Notes: generated by a model from the letters alone, not told the origin. A DNA stretch of 64,000 nucleotides from Nitrosospira briensis (GCF_900115125.1 NZ_FOVJ01000002.1:529635-593634); one strand, 5' to 3'; positions 18,693-28,972 are shown, numbered from the stretch's first letter. Numbers and translations: made by a program.

Positions 18693-19276
18693 TATCGCTA
18701 AACCGTAGCGCTTTCATAACGGGTTGCCTGGCGATATTTCTTTCGGCGTCCGCGGCAGCCTTTGAGTCGCCCTCAGACAGGGATCGTAAAACTCCTCCTG
18801 TTCTATCCGCCACCGGCACAGTGCAAGTGGCTTTCACGCCGGGAGATGATGCAGACAAGCTCATCGCTGATGCGATTCATGATGCTCAGCGCCAGATCCT
18901 GGTGCAGACATTCAGTTTTACCCATCGCAAGATAGCGGACGCATTGATTGCAGCCAGGCAGCGGGGAGTGGACGTTAAAGTTCTTGCGGACAAGGACCAG
19001 ATCCACAGGATTGCCACGAGCTTGATTTCGAAGATTGCCGCTGAGGGTGTACCGGTCTTTACTGACTCCGAGCACACCAGCGCCCATAACAAAGTCATGG
19101 TGATCGACGCGGGGAGCCCGGAAGCGACGCTGATAACCGGCAGTTTCAATTTTACTCAGGCCGCGCAGTATCGAAACGCGGAGAATGTGCTGGTGATACG
19201 CAATAACGCTCCGCTTACCAATCTCTACCTGAAAAACTGGCACCGCCATTACGAGCACTCACGGCCTTACCGGTAG
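18689..19276 (+). CDS. exported phospholipase D-like nuclease (single HKD motif)
   Basis: 195 residues starting at GTG 18689, which overlaps the methyltransferase stop. The signal peptide is in residues 1-25 (CLAIFLSASAAAF). One HKD motif, HNKVMVIDAGSPEATLITGS, makes this a Nuc-type PLD enzyme that would act as a dimer. Related proteins are periplasmic endonucleases of plasmids and chromosomes. Substrate specificity is unknown; the cell might use it to degrade extracellular or imported DNA. Confidence 0.88.
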   Translation: MISLNRSAFITGCLAIFLSASAAAFESPSDRDRKTPPVLSATGTVQVAFTPGDDADKLIADAIHDAQRQILVQTFSFTHRKIADALIAARQRGVDVKVLADKDQIHRIATSLISKIAAEGVPVFTDSEHTSAHNKVMVIDAGSPEATLITGSFNFTQAAQYRNAENVLVIRNNAPLTNLYLKNWHRHYEHSRPYR

Positions 19277-19577
19277 GCGCAATTACGGTTTTTAACCGCA
19301 CGCATCCATTAGTGAGCCCAGAGTCTGCCGGTCATTCCCTGATTCCGGTTCCAGCATCACCTACCTGTCAGACTACGCCGGCTCACTGATGTACCGTCCT
19401 TGATATAAAGCCTGATTTTGGATAAGATAACACAATCAACCAGTTGGAATTTTTATAAATGAAATTCCCGGTTCCAAAAGGAAAATAATCACGCTAATTG
19501 CTGTAGGAGACCGCTGCATTATCAGGCGCCGCGACAATCTGTTCGTAGAAACCAACCCTGACGTTTTATCAAGAATC
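19277..19577. other. intergenic gap, no gene seen
   Basis: About 300 bases between the PLD nuclease and a small exported protein. The first half has two distant GTGAGCC/GGCTCAC segments that could pair over a long loop. The second half is AT-rich and probably carries the promoter of the downstream gene. No coding signal is seen. Confidence 0.4.
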
Positions 19578-19805
19578 ATGAAGAAAACTTTCCTGGTCAT
19601 ATTCTTTACGCTACTGTCCACATACGTTTTTGCGCAAAAAGAGGCTCAGGAATTCCCCTGGAGCAGGGCCGCAAAAATCATGGATGCAGATGAGGCAAAG
19701 GCCTCTACAAGAAAAAAGGCAGAGCGACCGTCCGAGGCGGACATGAAAAAGCCTGAGAGGAGAGAGAATACTAAAGAGGATACGAACAACAAGAAGAGTA
19801 AGTAG
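19578..19805 (+). CDS. small exported Lys/Glu-rich hypothetical protein
   Basis: 75 residues. A signal peptide (KKTFLVIFFTLLSTYVFAQ) is followed by a highly charged, probably disordered tail rich in Lys, Glu and Arg. No domain is recognised. The neighbour downstream is another small unknown, on the same strand. Confidence 0.6.
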   Translation: MKKTFLVIFFTLLSTYVFAQKEAQEFPWSRAAKIMDADEAKASTRKKAERPSEADMKKPERRENTKEDTNNKKSK

Positions 19806-19864
19806 AGCTTGGTTCCCTGGCATCAAGTTTTATTTCAGACGCGAACTCTTGATCCGGGGGCTTT

Positions 19865-20161
19865 ATGGGCGCTTTAATCTTCTATATCGGGATCTACTTC
19901 CTCGGTTACTATGCCGCGTATCTGATCAATCAACTGGCAGGCCGAATCGTGATCAAGAACCGCCGCCTGCTGGGGCTTGTTGCGGCTCTCGCTGTCGGCG
20001 TGATTCACGGCTACAAGATAATCAGCAGTCCTCCTCCTCATCATGGCGACGGGGCAGGCTATGCACTCGCCTTATACGTTATCCTGCCTCTCACAATAAT
20101 CATGGCTGGCGTCTTGTTTCTCAGGTGGCAGGACAAACAGGACGAAGAAGACGGGCGTTAG
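19865..20161 (+). CDS. small membrane hypothetical protein
   Basis: 98 residues with about three hydrophobic segments (residues 4-22, 34-48 and 66-87) and a charged C terminus (KQDEEDGR). No domain is recognised. The ATG at 19865 is preceded by GGGGG about 8 bases upstream (CCGGGGGCTTT). The other frame over the same region (19849-20220) is a shadow. Confidence 0.6.
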   Translation: MGALIFYIGIYFLGYYAAYLINQLAGRIVIKNRRLLGLVAALAVGVIHGYKIISSPPPHHGDGAGYALALYVILPLTIIMAGVLFLRWQDKQDEEDGR

Positions 20162-20183
20162 TTACAACCGTAGGAGCTGAAAC

Positions 20184-20573
20184 CTATACCGTCTTTTTCT
20201 GTATGAGCTCTACCTTGTAACCGTCCGGATCTTCCACGAAGGCAATGACCGTGGCGCCATGCTTCATGGGCCCCGCCTCACGCGTAACCCGGCCGCCACG
20301 CTTTTTCACTTCCTCGCAGGCTTGATAGGCGTCGTCCACTTCTATGGCGATATGTCCGTAGCCCGTACCCAGATCATATTTTTCAACATCCCAGTTGTGG
20401 GTCAGCTCCAATACTGCGCCAGCCGCCTCATCCTGATAACCGACAAACGCCAGCGTGAATTTCCCCTCGGGATAATCCTTGCGGCGTAACAGCTTCATCC
20501 CCAGCACATCTGTGTAGAACGTAATGGATTTTTCCAGATTTCCAACACGCAGCATGGTATGAAGAATGCGCAT
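20184..20573 (-). CDS. gloA: lactoylglutathione lyase (glyoxalase I)
   Basis: 129 residues, the usual GloA length. It isomerises the methylglyoxal-glutathione hemithioacetal. Conserved pieces are [20 protein letters not shown] with the metal-binding His, AVLELTHNW with Glu, [10 protein letters not shown] with His, and VELIQKK. ATG 20573 has GGAG at 8 bases and is preferred over 20594. It follows the rubredoxin gene with a two-base gap or overlap, so the two probably form one transcript. Confidence 0.94.
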   Translation of the reverse strand: MRILHTMLRVGNLEKSITFYTDVLGMKLLRRKDYPEGKFTLAFVGYQDEAAGAVLELTHNWDVEKYDLGTGYGHIAIEVDDAYQACEEVKKRGGRVTREAGPMKHGATVIAFVEDPDGYKVELIQKKTV

Positions 20574-20574
20574 T

Positions 20575-20763
20575 TCAGATCTCCACCATCTCAAAATCTT
20601 CCTTCCGGGCAGCGCATTCCGGACAAGTCCAATTCATGGGCACGTCTTCCCATAAAGTGCCTGGCGGAATACCTTCCTGCGGCGAACCCTCCGCTTCGTC
20701 GTATATATAGCCGCAAATGAGACACATGTAACAACGGTAAACGCGAGTTTCGGTCGGAGGCAT
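20575..20763 (-). CDS. rubredoxin
   Basis: 62 residues with both iron-binding cysteine pairs: [13 protein letters not shown] and [11 protein letters not shown]. The N-terminal arm is a little longer than in the shortest rubredoxins. Rubredoxin is a small one-electron carrier in the cytosol; the partner is not indicated. It is divergent from thiD, a common arrangement in betaproteobacteria. Confidence 0.93.
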   Translation of the reverse strand: MPPTETRVYRCYMCLICGYIYDEAEGSPQEGIPPGTLWEDVPMNWTCPECAARKEDFEMVEI

Positions 20764-20812
20764 GATGAATGAGAGTAATTTGGGTTAAAATATTATTTTA
20801 CGGTATTAGCCC

Positions 20813-21652
20813 ATGTCTCAGCCACCCCCCGCAGTACTTTCTTTCGCGGCCAGCGACTCTACCGGGGGCGCTGGCATTCAAGCCGATATCCTTACGCTTG
20901 CCAGCATGGGATGCCATCCTCTCACCGTAATTACCGCCATTACGGTGCAGGATACTGCGGGCGTGGAAGACGTAATGGCGCTGGACCCGGAATGGGTTGC
21001 GGACCAGGCGCGCGCCGTGCTCGAAGACATGCCGGTGCACGTATTCAAGATCGGGCTATTGGGCAGCGTCGAAATCATCACGGCCATTGCCGAAGTGGTT
21101 TCGGATTACCCCGATATCCCGCTGGTACTGGACCCGGTACTCGCCTCGGGTCGGGGCGACGAACTAGCCAGTGAAGAAATGGTGGCGGCGATGCGCGAAT
21201 TGCTGCTTCCCCAGGCGACCATCATTACCCCCAACAGCATCGAAGCAAGGCGGCTCGCGCAGGATGATGAGGACGACGATGACACCCCCGGCCTGAGCCA
21301 GTGCGCTAGCCGGCTTCTGCATATGGGGTGCGAGTACGTGTTGATCACTGGAACCCATGAAAATACATCGCAGGTGGTTAACCATCTGTATAGCGCCGGC
21401 GGTGTTGTCCGTGCCGATACCTGGGACCGGCTGGCAGGCTCCTACCACGGTTCCGGCTGCACCCTTGCTTCGGCGATCGCCGCCGCGCTTGCCAATGGGC
21501 TGCCGATTGCGGACGGAGTATATGAAGCGCAGGAGTATACCTGGCAGTCGCTAAAAGCGGGATTTCGCCCGGGGATGGGGCAGCATCTGCCAGACAGGTT
21601 ATTCTGGGCCCGTGATGATAACGATGCCGCAAATGGAAACAAAACAGAATAA
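20813..21652 (+). CDS. thiD: hydroxymethylpyrimidine/phosphomethylpyrimidine kinase ThiD
   Basis: 279 residues. The N terminus PAVLSFAASDSTGGAGIQAD and the C-terminal GSGCTLASAIAAALANG, holding the catalytic Cys region, identify the HMP(-P) kinase of thiamine synthesis. Pairing with thiE supports this. A run of acidic residues near position 145 (QDDEDDDDTPG) is an insertion not common in the family. It overlaps thiE by about 40 bases when the longest thiE start is used. Confidence 0.94.
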   Translation: MSQPPPAVLSFAASDSTGGAGIQADILTLASMGCHPLTVITAITVQDTAGVEDVMALDPEWVADQARAVLEDMPVHVFKIGLLGSVEIITAIAEVVSDYPDIPLVLDPVLASGRGDELASEEMVAAMRELLLPQATIITPNSIEARRLAQDDEDDDDTPGLSQCASRLLHMGCEYVLITGTHENTSQVVNHLYSAGGVVRADTWDRLAGSYHGSGCTLASAIAAALANGLPIADGVYEAQEYTWQSLKAGFRPGMGQHLPDRLFWARDDNDAANGNKTE

Positions 21653-22337
21653 CGTGGCCCGTAAAATGATGCGACGGCAGATTTCCGGCCTGTACGCGAT
21701 CACTCCCGATATGGCGGATACCGCCAGCCTCGTTGAGATGGCGCGGCAGGTGCTGGCAGGAGGGGCACGGCTGGTCCAGTATCGCAGCAAGATCAATGAC
21801 GGCACGCTGCGCTTGGAACAGGCGCATGCACTCGCTCATCTTTGCAGGAGGTTTCGCGTGCCCTTCATTGTTAACGATCATCCCGATCTTGCCGTGGAGG
21901 TCGACGCTGATGGCGTACATCTGGGCAGGGATGATGCGGGGATATCCGAAGCACGACGCGATTTGGGGCCCGAAAAAATTATCGGGGTCTCCTGCTATAA
22001 CCGTCTGGAGCATGCCGTTGAAGCCGAGCGACAAGGAGCGGATTATGTCGCGTTCGGCGCTTTTTTTGCTTCCGTCACAAAACCTGGCGCGGTGTCCGCG
22101 CTCATTGGCCTATTATGTGACGCACAGCGTAAATTGCATATTCCCATCGTCGCCATCGGGGGTATTACGCCGAAAAACGGCCTTGAATTGATTGGCCACG
22201 GCGCGGATGCAGTGGCCGTGAGCAACGCTTTGTTTTATGACGGCAACATTCAGTCTGCGGCGGAGAGTTTTTCCCGATTATTCAAGCCGGGTCAGTCTTC
22301 AATTTCTCATCATGGGTTAGTCAATAATGTCACGTAA
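21612..22337 (+). CDS. thiE: thiamine-phosphate synthase ThiE
   Basis: Joins HMP-PP and thiazole phosphate. The conserved core is GLYAITPD near the N terminus, then [28 protein letters not shown], and [11 protein letters not shown] near residue 180. The start is uncertain: GTG 21612 overlaps thiD by 40 bases, while ATG 21633, 21666 or 21669 would also work; none has a clear ribosome site. The conserved core starts at about 21680. The stop overlaps the hemL start by 11 bases. Confidence 0.92.
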   Translation: MMITMPQMETKQNNVARKMMRRQISGLYAITPDMADTASLVEMARQVLAGGARLVQYRSKINDGTLRLEQAHALAHLCRRFRVPFIVNDHPDLAVEVDADGVHLGRDDAGISEARRDLGPEKIIGVSCYNRLEHAVEAERQGADYVAFGAFFASVTKPGAVSALIGLLCDAQRKLHIPIVAIGGITPKNGLELIGHGADAVAVSNALFYDGNIQSAAESFSRLFKPGQSSISHHGLVNNVT

Positions 22338-23607
22338 CCAGCAATTATTCGAACGATCTCAGGAATATATTCCGGGCGGCGTCAACTCGCCGGTTCGCGC
22401 CTTTAAATCAGTGGGCGGCACCCCGGTATTTTTACAGCGCGGGCAAGGGGCCTATGTGCTGGATGCAGACGATAAAACCTATATCGATTACGTCGGCTCC
22501 TGGGGTCCATTAATTCTTGGCCATGCTCATCCGGAAGTGATTGAAGCGGTACAGGCGGCAGCCCGAAAAGGTTTGACGTTTGGCGCACCCACCGAGGCGG
22601 AACTGGAAATAGCGGAACTGCTGTGCAAACTTGTTCCTTCAATCGAGCAAGTGAGAGTGGTGAGTTCCGGGACTGAAGCCACCATGAGCGCCATTCGCCT
22701 TGCACGAGGCTATACCGGCAGAAATCGAATAGTGAAGTTCGAGGGTTGCTACCATGGCCATGACGATGCCTTACTGGTCAAGGCAGGTTCAGGAGCGCTG
22801 ACTTTCGGCCACCCAAGCTCCGCCGGCGTTCCGGTGGAAACCGCTTCCAGCACCGTAGTGCTGGATTACAATGATCTCGACGGCGTGGAACAGGCCTTCA
22901 GCCAATTTGGCGAAGAGATCGCCACGGTTATCGTCGAACCCGTCGCGGGAAATATGAATCTTATAGCACCGAAGCCTGGCTTCCTGCAGGGGCTGCGCGA
23001 GCTATGCACCAGGCACGGCAGCGTACTCATCTTTGACGAAGTCATGACCGGCTTTCGTGTCGGGCTGGAATGCGCCCAGGGCCTCTACGGCATAAAACCC
23101 GATCTTACCACCTTGGGCAAAGTGATCGGTGGCGGCATGCCGATGGCCGCCTTCGGCGGCAGACGAGACATCATGCAGTGCCTGGCGCCGGTTGGAGCGG
23201 TATATCAGGCAGGCACCCTTTCAGGTAACCCGGTGGCAGTAGCGGCCGGACTTGCCACGTTGAAGCTGGTACAAGCACCGAATTTTTATGAAGAACTCGC
23301 CTCCAGGACCCGGCAGCTTACTGAAGGCCTCGCCGCTGCCGCTGAAAAACATGATATTGCTTTTTCCGCGCAGTCGATAGGAGGCATGTTCGGCCTTTAT
23401 TTCCGGAAAAATCTGCCGGAAAGCTATGTTGAGGTAATGAGCTGCGACAGGGATGCTTTCAACCGCTTTTTCCATTCGATGCTAAAGGAAGGCATTTATT
23501 TCGCCCCGTCAGCATTTGAAGCGGGATTTGTTTCCGCGGCACATGGCGATGCCGAAATCAGCAAGACACTGCTTACGGCTGAAAAAATTTTCAGTGCCGG
23601 AAACTAA
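22327..23607 (+). CDS. hemL: glutamate-1-semialdehyde 2,1-aminomutase HemL
   Basis: 426 residues, PLP-dependent. It makes 5-aminolevulinate from glutamate-1-semialdehyde, the product of HemA (encoded at 36458). The signatures are [43 protein letters not shown], and [18 protein letters not shown] with the PLP Lys. It is last in the thiD-thiE-hemL series and overlaps thiE. The large number of haem proteins in ammonia oxidisers gives this pathway a heavy load. Confidence 0.96.
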   Translation: MSRNQQLFERSQEYIPGGVNSPVRAFKSVGGTPVFLQRGQGAYVLDADDKTYIDYVGSWGPLILGHAHPEVIEAVQAAARKGLTFGAPTEAELEIAELLCKLVPSIEQVRVVSSGTEATMSAIRLARGYTGRNRIVKFEGCYHGHDDALLVKAGSGALTFGHPSSAGVPVETASSTVVLDYNDLDGVEQAFSQFGEEIATVIVEPVAGNMNLIAPKPGFLQGLRELCTRHGSVLIFDEVMTGFRVGLECAQGLYGIKPDLTTLGKVIGGGMPMAAFGGRRDIMQCLAPVGAVYQAGTLSGNPVAVAAGLATLKLVQAPNFYEELASRTRQLTEGLAAAAEKHDIAFSAQSIGGMFGLYFRKNLPESYVEVMSCDRDAFNRFFHSMLKEGIYFAPSAFEAGFVSAAHGDAEISKTLLTAEKIFSAGN

Positions 23608-23610
23608 AAA

Positions 23611-23643
23611 GCGGCCCGAGCCGTTTTAATTGGCTCAGGCCGC
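23611..23643 (-). terminator. intrinsic terminator of the cytochrome c4 gene
   Basis: GCGGCCcGAGCC and GGCTCaGGCCGC form a strong hairpin. On the minus strand it is followed by TTTTTAG, so it terminates the cytochrome c4 transcript. It also lies directly behind the hemL stop. Confidence 0.75.
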
Positions 23644-23683
23644 CTCGATTGCCGCCATTCCCTAGAATCAGTTCGTTCAGCGT

Positions 23684-24337
23684 TTATTGGCGCAGGCCCG
23701 AAATAAACTCGGACACAGCCCTCAGTTCCTTTTCTGTCATGCGCGAGGTGATCGTGTGCATCACATCGTTTTCGTCGTTTGCACGCTGCTCTGTGCGGAA
23801 TGCCCGGAGTTGCCCGAGAGTGTATTCCGAGTGTTGCCCGGCAAGCCGGGGATATTTAGGCGGAAGACCAGTCCCGTTGGGTGAATGGCAACCGGTACAG
23901 GCGGGAACGCTGGTTTCGAGATTTCCGCCCCGGTATAATTGCTCGCCTTGCTCAGCCAGTGATTTATCCTGAGCTACCCCAGGCTTGGGTGTCTGCTGGG
24001 CATAGTAAGCGCCAAGATTCCTGATGTCCTCCGCCGAGAGCGGCTCAACCATTGCGGTCATAATCGCACTTTCCCGTTCAGCAGGCTTGCCGTCCTTCGA
24101 CTTGAAATTATTCAGTTGCTTGATGATATACTCGGCATGCTGACCGGCCAGGCTTGGATTTGCGGGAATAATACTGTTGCCGTCAGGATTGTGGCAAGCC
24201 GCGCAAACCTGAGTCGCAATTTGCTGGCCCTTGGCTGCATCTCCTTTGTCACTGCCGGGCTCGGGAGCGGTTTCGGCGAAAACCTGACTGGATAAGGCCA
24301 ATGCCACCGAGACCGCAATGTTCGAAATTAGCTTCAT
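23684..24337 (-). CDS. dihaem cytochrome c4
   Basis: 217 residues with a signal peptide (ISNIAVSVALALSSQVFAE) and two haem sites, CAACH near residue 45 and CTGCH near 145, in a tandem duplicated fold with SLAGQH / RLAGQH repeats. Cytochrome c4 is a periplasmic electron carrier, often to a terminal oxidase. ATG 24337 has AGGA at 9 bases, so it is preferred over 24346, where the gap would be zero. It is transcribed convergently with hemL. Confidence 0.93.
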   Translation of the reverse strand: MKLISNIAVSVALALSSQVFAETAPEPGSDKGDAAKGQQIATQVCAACHNPDGNSIIPANPSLAGQHAEYIIKQLNNFKSKDGKPAERESAIMTAMVEPLSAEDIRNLGAYYAQQTPKPGVAQDKSLAEQGEQLYRGGNLETSVPACTGCHSPNGTGLPPKYPRLAGQHSEYTLGQLRAFRTEQRANDENDVMHTITSRMTEKELRAVSEFISGLRQ

Positions 24338-24432
24338 GCCTTGCATTCCTGGAACTCCGAAAAAAGGTTTTTGCGATTAACATGGCATTTTAACAAGGCA
24401 AAGGCTGAATAACAACAATAAGCTATCGGCAG

Positions 24433-25041
24433 ATGAGAACATTATTTTTTTTATTGCTGTTTATCAACCTCGCCTTTGCGGTTTATATTCAACTGGAGCC
24501 GGTTGCAAGAAGCGGACCACAGCCCGCGCCCGAGTTCCGGCCGGAAAAAATCAAGCCTCTGCCCGCGATTGCCGCTCAGGCAACAACCACCTGCCTGGAA
24601 TGGGGAAGGTTTGTTGAAGCGGATCTGGAGCGTGTGGAGGCCGCAATTGCAAAGCATGGGCTGAGCGAACAGGTGAGCCGGCAGGATATAGGTAAAGCGC
24701 CTGTTTACTGGATACACATTCCCCCTTTGAGAAGCAGGCAGCACGCCGAGCGGAAGATGGGAGAGCTCAAGAGGCTGGGGGTTACCACTTATACCCTCGT
24801 TCAGGACGACAGCAAATGGAATAACGCCATCTCCATGGGGTTTTTTGAAAACATAGAAGATGCGCAGGCTTTTATGGCGGCGCTGAGAAGTAAAGGCGTA
24901 AGATCAGCGATTATCGGCGCACGCAATCTGGAGCAGGTGAAGTTTGTGGCAAGAGAGCCATCGGAGAGCGTAACAGGTAAAATGACGGAGTTGAAACAGG
25001 AATTCCCCGGCAGCGAACTCAAGACAACCAAGTGTAATTAG
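24433..25041 (+). CDS. SPOR-domain membrane-anchored protein
   Basis: 202 residues with an N-terminal anchor (LFFLLLFINLAFAVYIQ) and a C-terminal SPOR-like domain from about residue 55 to 175, including YWIHIPPL, ERKMGELKRLGV and ISMGFFENIEDAQAFMAALRSKG. SPOR domains bind denuded peptidoglycan at division septa, so a cell-envelope role is likely. It stands alone upstream of map. Confidence 0.78.
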   Translation: MRTLFFLLLFINLAFAVYIQLEPVARSGPQPAPEFRPEKIKPLPAIAAQATTTCLEWGRFVEADLERVEAAIAKHGLSEQVSRQDIGKAPVYWIHIPPLRSRQHAERKMGELKRLGVTTYTLVQDDSKWNNAISMGFFENIEDAQAFMAALRSKGVRSAIIGARNLEQVKFVAREPSESVTGKMTELKQEFPGSELKTTKCN

Positions 25042-25307
25042 AAAAAAATTGGCCTGTTCAAGCGCTGCTCACGATAGCAACCAGGGGGCTGCCTTGATAG
25101 GGATAAACTCGGCTTTATCGCACTTGCCTGCGGAAGCGATGCTGCGCATCGCCGCCTCCTACTCGCCTTAAAAAGCATTTACCGAACGTCGAATCGCCTG
25201 TTCCTGATCCCAATACGGCTAGCTTGATACGGGACTTGCAATGCCATGTCCGCACCCCCATCATACGTTTTTTCCACCGAAAGCGTTATCACCGATCCGG
25301 AATCATT

Positions 25308-26108
25308 ATGACAGTACCTCTCAAAACCCCTCAAGAGATAGAAAAAATGCGCGTGGCAGGTAAACTCGCATCAGAGGTGCTGGACTACATCGCACCCTTC
25401 GTCAAACCCGGCGTTACTACTGAGGAGCTTGATACACTGTGCCATGACTATATGGTCAATGTTCAGAATACAATTCCGGCGCCACTGAACTACGCCCCGC
25501 CCGGATATTCGCCGTATCCGAAATCCATCTGCACATCGGTCAATCACCAGGTTTGCCACGGGGTGCCGGGCCAGAAAACGCTGAAATCCGGCGATATCGT
25601 CAATATTGATGTGACCGTCATCAAGGATGCATACCACGGCGACACCAGCCGAATGTATTACGTCGGCGAACCAGGAATCCAGGCCCGGCGCTTGTGTGAA
25701 ACTACCTACGAATCCATGTGGCGAGGTATCGAGGAGATCAAGCCGGGAAGGCACTTGGGAGATATCGGCCATGCCATCCAGCAATTCGCGGAAAGTCACG
25801 GATACAGCGTGGTGAAAGAATTCTGCGGCCACGGGATCGGCGTGAAATTCCATGAAGAACCGCAAGTGCTCCACTATGGCCGAGCCGGCACCGGGCTGGA
25901 GCTCAAGGCCGGCATGATTTTTACGGTGGAGCCGATGATCAATGCGGGAAAGGCTGCGATACGCCAGATGGCCGACGGCTGGACCATCGTAACCAAGGAT
26001 CACAGCCTGTCTGCACAGTGGGAACATACCGTGCTGGTCACCGATAAGGGATATGAAGTCCTGACTCTCTCGTCCGGCTCGCCTGCAAAGCCGGTTTTTC
26101 GTTCGTGA
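25308..26108 (+). CDS. map: type I methionine aminopeptidase
   Basis: 266 residues from ATG 25308, which is preceded by CCGGA; the frame is open upstream to 25224 but the extra 28 residues are not part of the family. The five metal ligands are visible: Asp in NIDVTV, Asp in YHGDTSRM, His in GHGIGVKFHEEP, Glu in TVEPMINAG and Glu in WEHTVLV. It removes N-terminal Met from new proteins. glnD follows after 3 bases. Confidence 0.95.
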   Translation: MTVPLKTPQEIEKMRVAGKLASEVLDYIAPFVKPGVTTEELDTLCHDYMVNVQNTIPAPLNYAPPGYSPYPKSICTSVNHQVCHGVPGQKTLKSGDIVNIDVTVIKDAYHGDTSRMYYVGEPGIQARRLCETTYESMWRGIEEIKPGRHLGDIGHAIQQFAESHGYSVVKEFCGHGIGVKFHEEPQVLHYGRAGTGLELKAGMIFTVEPMINAGKAAIRQMADGWTIVTKDHSLSAQWEHTVLVTDKGYEVLTLSSGSPAKPVFRS

Positions 26109-26111
26109 TTA

Positions 26112-28793
26112 ATGGACCGGCTTGATGTAAGGCCATTGGAAAGTCCTTTTAACCCTGAAGCCGTCAAGGAAGCACTGCTTCAGGGCCGCGAGTTGCTACA
26201 CCGACGTTACGGCAAGAACAGGAATGGCGCAGCCTCCTTGCTGCGCCGCCACAGTCGATTGGTGGATGGCATCCTGCGACATGTCTGGCGAGAAACCGGA
26301 ATGCCCGATTCCATTGCCCTGGTGGCAGTGGGAGGCTATGGCCGCGAGCAACTCTTTCCTCATTCCGACGTCGATCTGCTGGTATTGCTTTCAACTGAAG
26401 GAAGCGGTGCGAACACGGTGGCTGGCGGTAATGAGGCACGGCTGGAACAATGGGTGGGATTGTTGTGGGATATAGGGCTGGAGGTCGGCCACAGCGTTCG
26501 CACCATTCCGGAATGTGTTGAAGAAGCCGCCAAGGACATCACTGTTCAGACCAGCCTGCTGGAAGCCCGGCAGCTTGCGGGACGCCGGCAACTGTTCAAG
26601 GAACTTTCGCGCTCCATGCAGGCCTTGCTTGCGCCCCGCACATTTTTTACCGACAAGCAGCTTGAGCAACGGCAACGCCATAGGCGTTATCAGGACGCGA
26701 CATACAAGCTTGAGCCTAATATAAAGGAAAGCCCCGGCGGCCTGCGGGATTTGCAAAACATTCTCTGGGTCAGCCGCGCGGCAAAATCGGGGAACTCCTG
26801 GAAAGACCTTGCCAAGGGAGGATTCATTACCCCTCGGGAAGCCCGTCTCGCTCAACGCAACGAAAGCATCCTGCAGGACCTTCGTATTCGGCTGCACTAC
26901 CTCGCGGGCAGGCGTGAAGACAGGCTGCTATTCGATTACCAGACTCCCCTGGCAGATGAACTCGGTATAACTGGAAAGCCGCCGCGCCGCGCCGGTGAAA
27001 TGCTGATGCAGCGGTATTATCGTGCCGCGAAGTCGGTAACACAGATCAATACCATACTGCTGCTCACCCTGCGCGCCGAGATTTTTCCCGATCAGGTTGC
27101 CGCTCCTGTCATTATCAATGAACGTTTTCAAAAGCGTGGGGAATGGCTGGAAGTACGCGATGAGAGCGTGTTCAGCCAATATCCAGGTGCCATTCTTGAA
27201 AGTGTTCTGCTGTTGCAGCAGCATCCCGACCTGATGGGCCGTAGCGCGGCAACGCTTAGAGCAATGTGGCGGGCAGCGCCACTCGTTAACGCAGCATTCC
27301 GGCGCGATCCTCGCCATTGTGCCCTGTTCATGGAAATCTTGCGCCAGCCCCGCAGATTGACGCGTGAACTGAGATTGATGAATCGCTTTGGCATTCTGGG
27401 ACGCTACATTCCAGCGTTCGGCCGTATCGTCGGGCAGATGCAACACGATCTATTCCATGTCTATACGGTGGATGAACATATCCTGATGGTAGTGAGAAAC
27501 CTCCGGCAGTTCATGGCGCCCGAGTTCGCCCATGAAAATCCGCTGTGCAGCCGGCTCATCCGCGATTTCGAACGGCCTGAAGTGCTGTATCTTGCCGGAC
27601 TGTTCCACGACATCGCCAAAGGGCGCCAGGGAGATCATTCGAAGCTTGGCAAGGTGGATGCCGTGCGTTTCTGCAAGCGGCATGAAATGTCGCCCGAAGA
27701 CACTGAACTGGTCGCGTGGCTGGTGGAAAACCATTTGCTCATGTCTGCCACAGCGCAAAAAAAAGACATTTCCGATGTGAACGTGGTTGGGGATTTTGCC
27801 CGGCGGATGGAGAATGAGCGACGCCTCATCGCGCTTTACCTGCTTACCGTTGCGGATATTCGAGGCACCAGCCCGAAGGTATGGAATGCGTGGAAAAGCA
27901 GACTGCTGGAAAATCTGTTCCGAAGGGCGCAGCGCCACCTGTGCGGCGAGATTACTGACGCCGGCGGGACGCTGGAAAGCCGCAAGCAACAGATTCGGGA
28001 ATTACTTCAACTCGACGATATCGATAATACTTCCGCAGGGACGCATGAACGATTCTGGTCCGCGCTTGATCCTGCCTATCTGCTGGCGCATGATCCACAG
28101 GAAGTCGCCTGGCATACGCATCACTTGAGCGGGCAAATGAAAACAGCGATGCCCGTGGTGAAGGCGCGTACCGCACCATCCGGAACGGGCGTGGAGGTGC
28201 TGGTTTATACTGCCGATCAAAAGGATTTGTTTGCCCGAATCTGCGATTTTTTCGATCGCATCGATTACAACATCGTTCAGGCTAAAATTCATACTACCCT
28301 TCATGGCTATGCGCTGGACAGCTTCCTGGTACTCGATCCCTTCGATGTTTCCCAGCCCCCCCGTGATGAGTTCAACTTTTTAGAGCATGAGCTGTCGCGG
28401 CAGCTAGAACAGCAAGCGCCCCTGGAACCACCGTTGAGCGGACGCCTGAGCCGTCACCTCAAGCATTTTCCAATAACACCGGAAGTCAATGTCCAACCGG
28501 ACGAAAAAGGCATGTGCCATGTCCTGTCGATCGTTGCCGGCGACCAACCGGGGTTGCTCTCGCGTATCGCACAGGTGCTGGTGCATTTCGAGGTAAATGT
28601 GCGAAGCGCGCGAATAAATACCCTGGGCGGACGCGTCGAGGACACATTTCTGGTTACGGGAAACGTATTGAATGAATCAAGAACCGTGATCCGACTGGAA
28701 ACAAAGCTGATAAAGGTACTAGAGACTTCATGCGAAACAGATATGGAATCTGCCGACAGCCTATCTTCAGGACGTGCTGTTGATGCGACTTGA
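26112..28793 (+). CDS. glnD: [protein-PII] uridylyltransferase/UMP-removing enzyme GlnD
   Basis: 893 residues, as in E. coli. Domains in order: nucleotidyltransferase (GGYGREQLFPHSDVDLLVL near 76), a GlnD helical part, an HD hydrolase (LAGLFHDIAKGRQGDHSKLG near 495), and two ACT domains (about 695-775 and 805-880). It adds or removes UMP on PII in response to glutamine and so controls nitrogen assimilation. The map-glnD pair is the usual betaproteobacterial order. A palindromic repeat element follows. Confidence 0.96.
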   Translation: MDRLDVRPLESPFNPEAVKEALLQGRELLHRRYGKNRNGAASLLRRHSRLVDGILRHVWRETGMPDSIALVAVGGYGREQLFPHSDVDLLVLLSTEGSGANTVAGGNEARLEQWVGLLWDIGLEVGHSVRTIPECVEEAAKDITVQTSLLEARQLAGRRQLFKELSRSMQALLAPRTFFTDKQLEQRQRHRRYQDATYKLEPNIKESPGGLRDLQNILWVSRAAKSGNSWKDLAKGGFITPREARLAQRNESILQDLRIRLHYLAGRREDRLLFDYQTPLADELGITGKPPRRAGEMLMQRYYRAAKSVTQINTILLLTLRAEIFPDQVAAPVIINERFQKRGEWLEVRDESVFSQYPGAILESVLLLQQHPDLMGRSAATLRAMWRAAPLVNAAFRRDPRHCALFMEILRQPRRLTRELRLMNRFGILGRYIPAFGRIVGQMQHDLFHVYTVDEHILMVVRNLRQFMAPEFAHENPLCSRLIRDFERPEVLYLAGLFHDIAKGRQGDHSKLGKVDAVRFCKRHEMSPEDTELVAWLVENHLLMSATAQKKDISDVNVVGDFARRMENERRLIALYLLTVADIRGTSPKVWNAWKSRLLENLFRRAQRHLCGEITDAGGTLESRKQQIRELLQLDDIDNTSAGTHERFWSALDPAYLLAHDPQEVAWHTHHLSGQMKTAMPVVKARTAPSGTGVEVLVYTADQKDLFARICDFFDRIDYNIVQAKIHTTLHGYALDSFLVLDPFDVSQPPRDEFNFLEHELSRQLEQQAPLEPPLSGRLSRHLKHFPITPEVNVQPDEKGMCHVLSIVAGDQPGLLSRIAQVLVHFEVNVRSARINTLGGRVEDTFLVTGNVLNESRTVIRLETKLIKVLETSCETDMESADSLSSGRAVDAT

Positions 28794-28844
28794 ATCCCTG
28801 CCGATGACTAGCTCAAGCTATTGAGCTGGTACCGGGCAGTACGG

Positions 28845-28875
28845 GTAGGTCGGGTTAGCGTAGCGTAACCCGACA
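28845..28875 (+). repeat. REP-like palindrome, copy 1
   Basis: GTAGGTCGGGTTAGCG then TAGCGTAACCCGACA: an 8-base perfect stem (TCGGGTTA / TAACCCGA) with an 8-base loop, followed on the plus strand by AAAAAA. An inverted near-identical copy lies at 28973-29003. It sits 50 bases behind the glnD stop and may end its transcript. Confidence 0.75.
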
Positions 28876-28972
28876 AAAAACTGTTGCAGCAGCAGCGCGA
28901 GCCTGCGAGACAGGAAGGATGCATTTCCTTCCTTGAAATCGTGAATCATTTTTGCCGAGAAATAAAGAAAGC

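Noticed and set aside
20764..20812. TPP riboswitch upstream of thiD
   Set aside because: Only about 50 bases lie between the divergent genes, too short, and no THI-box sequence is seen.
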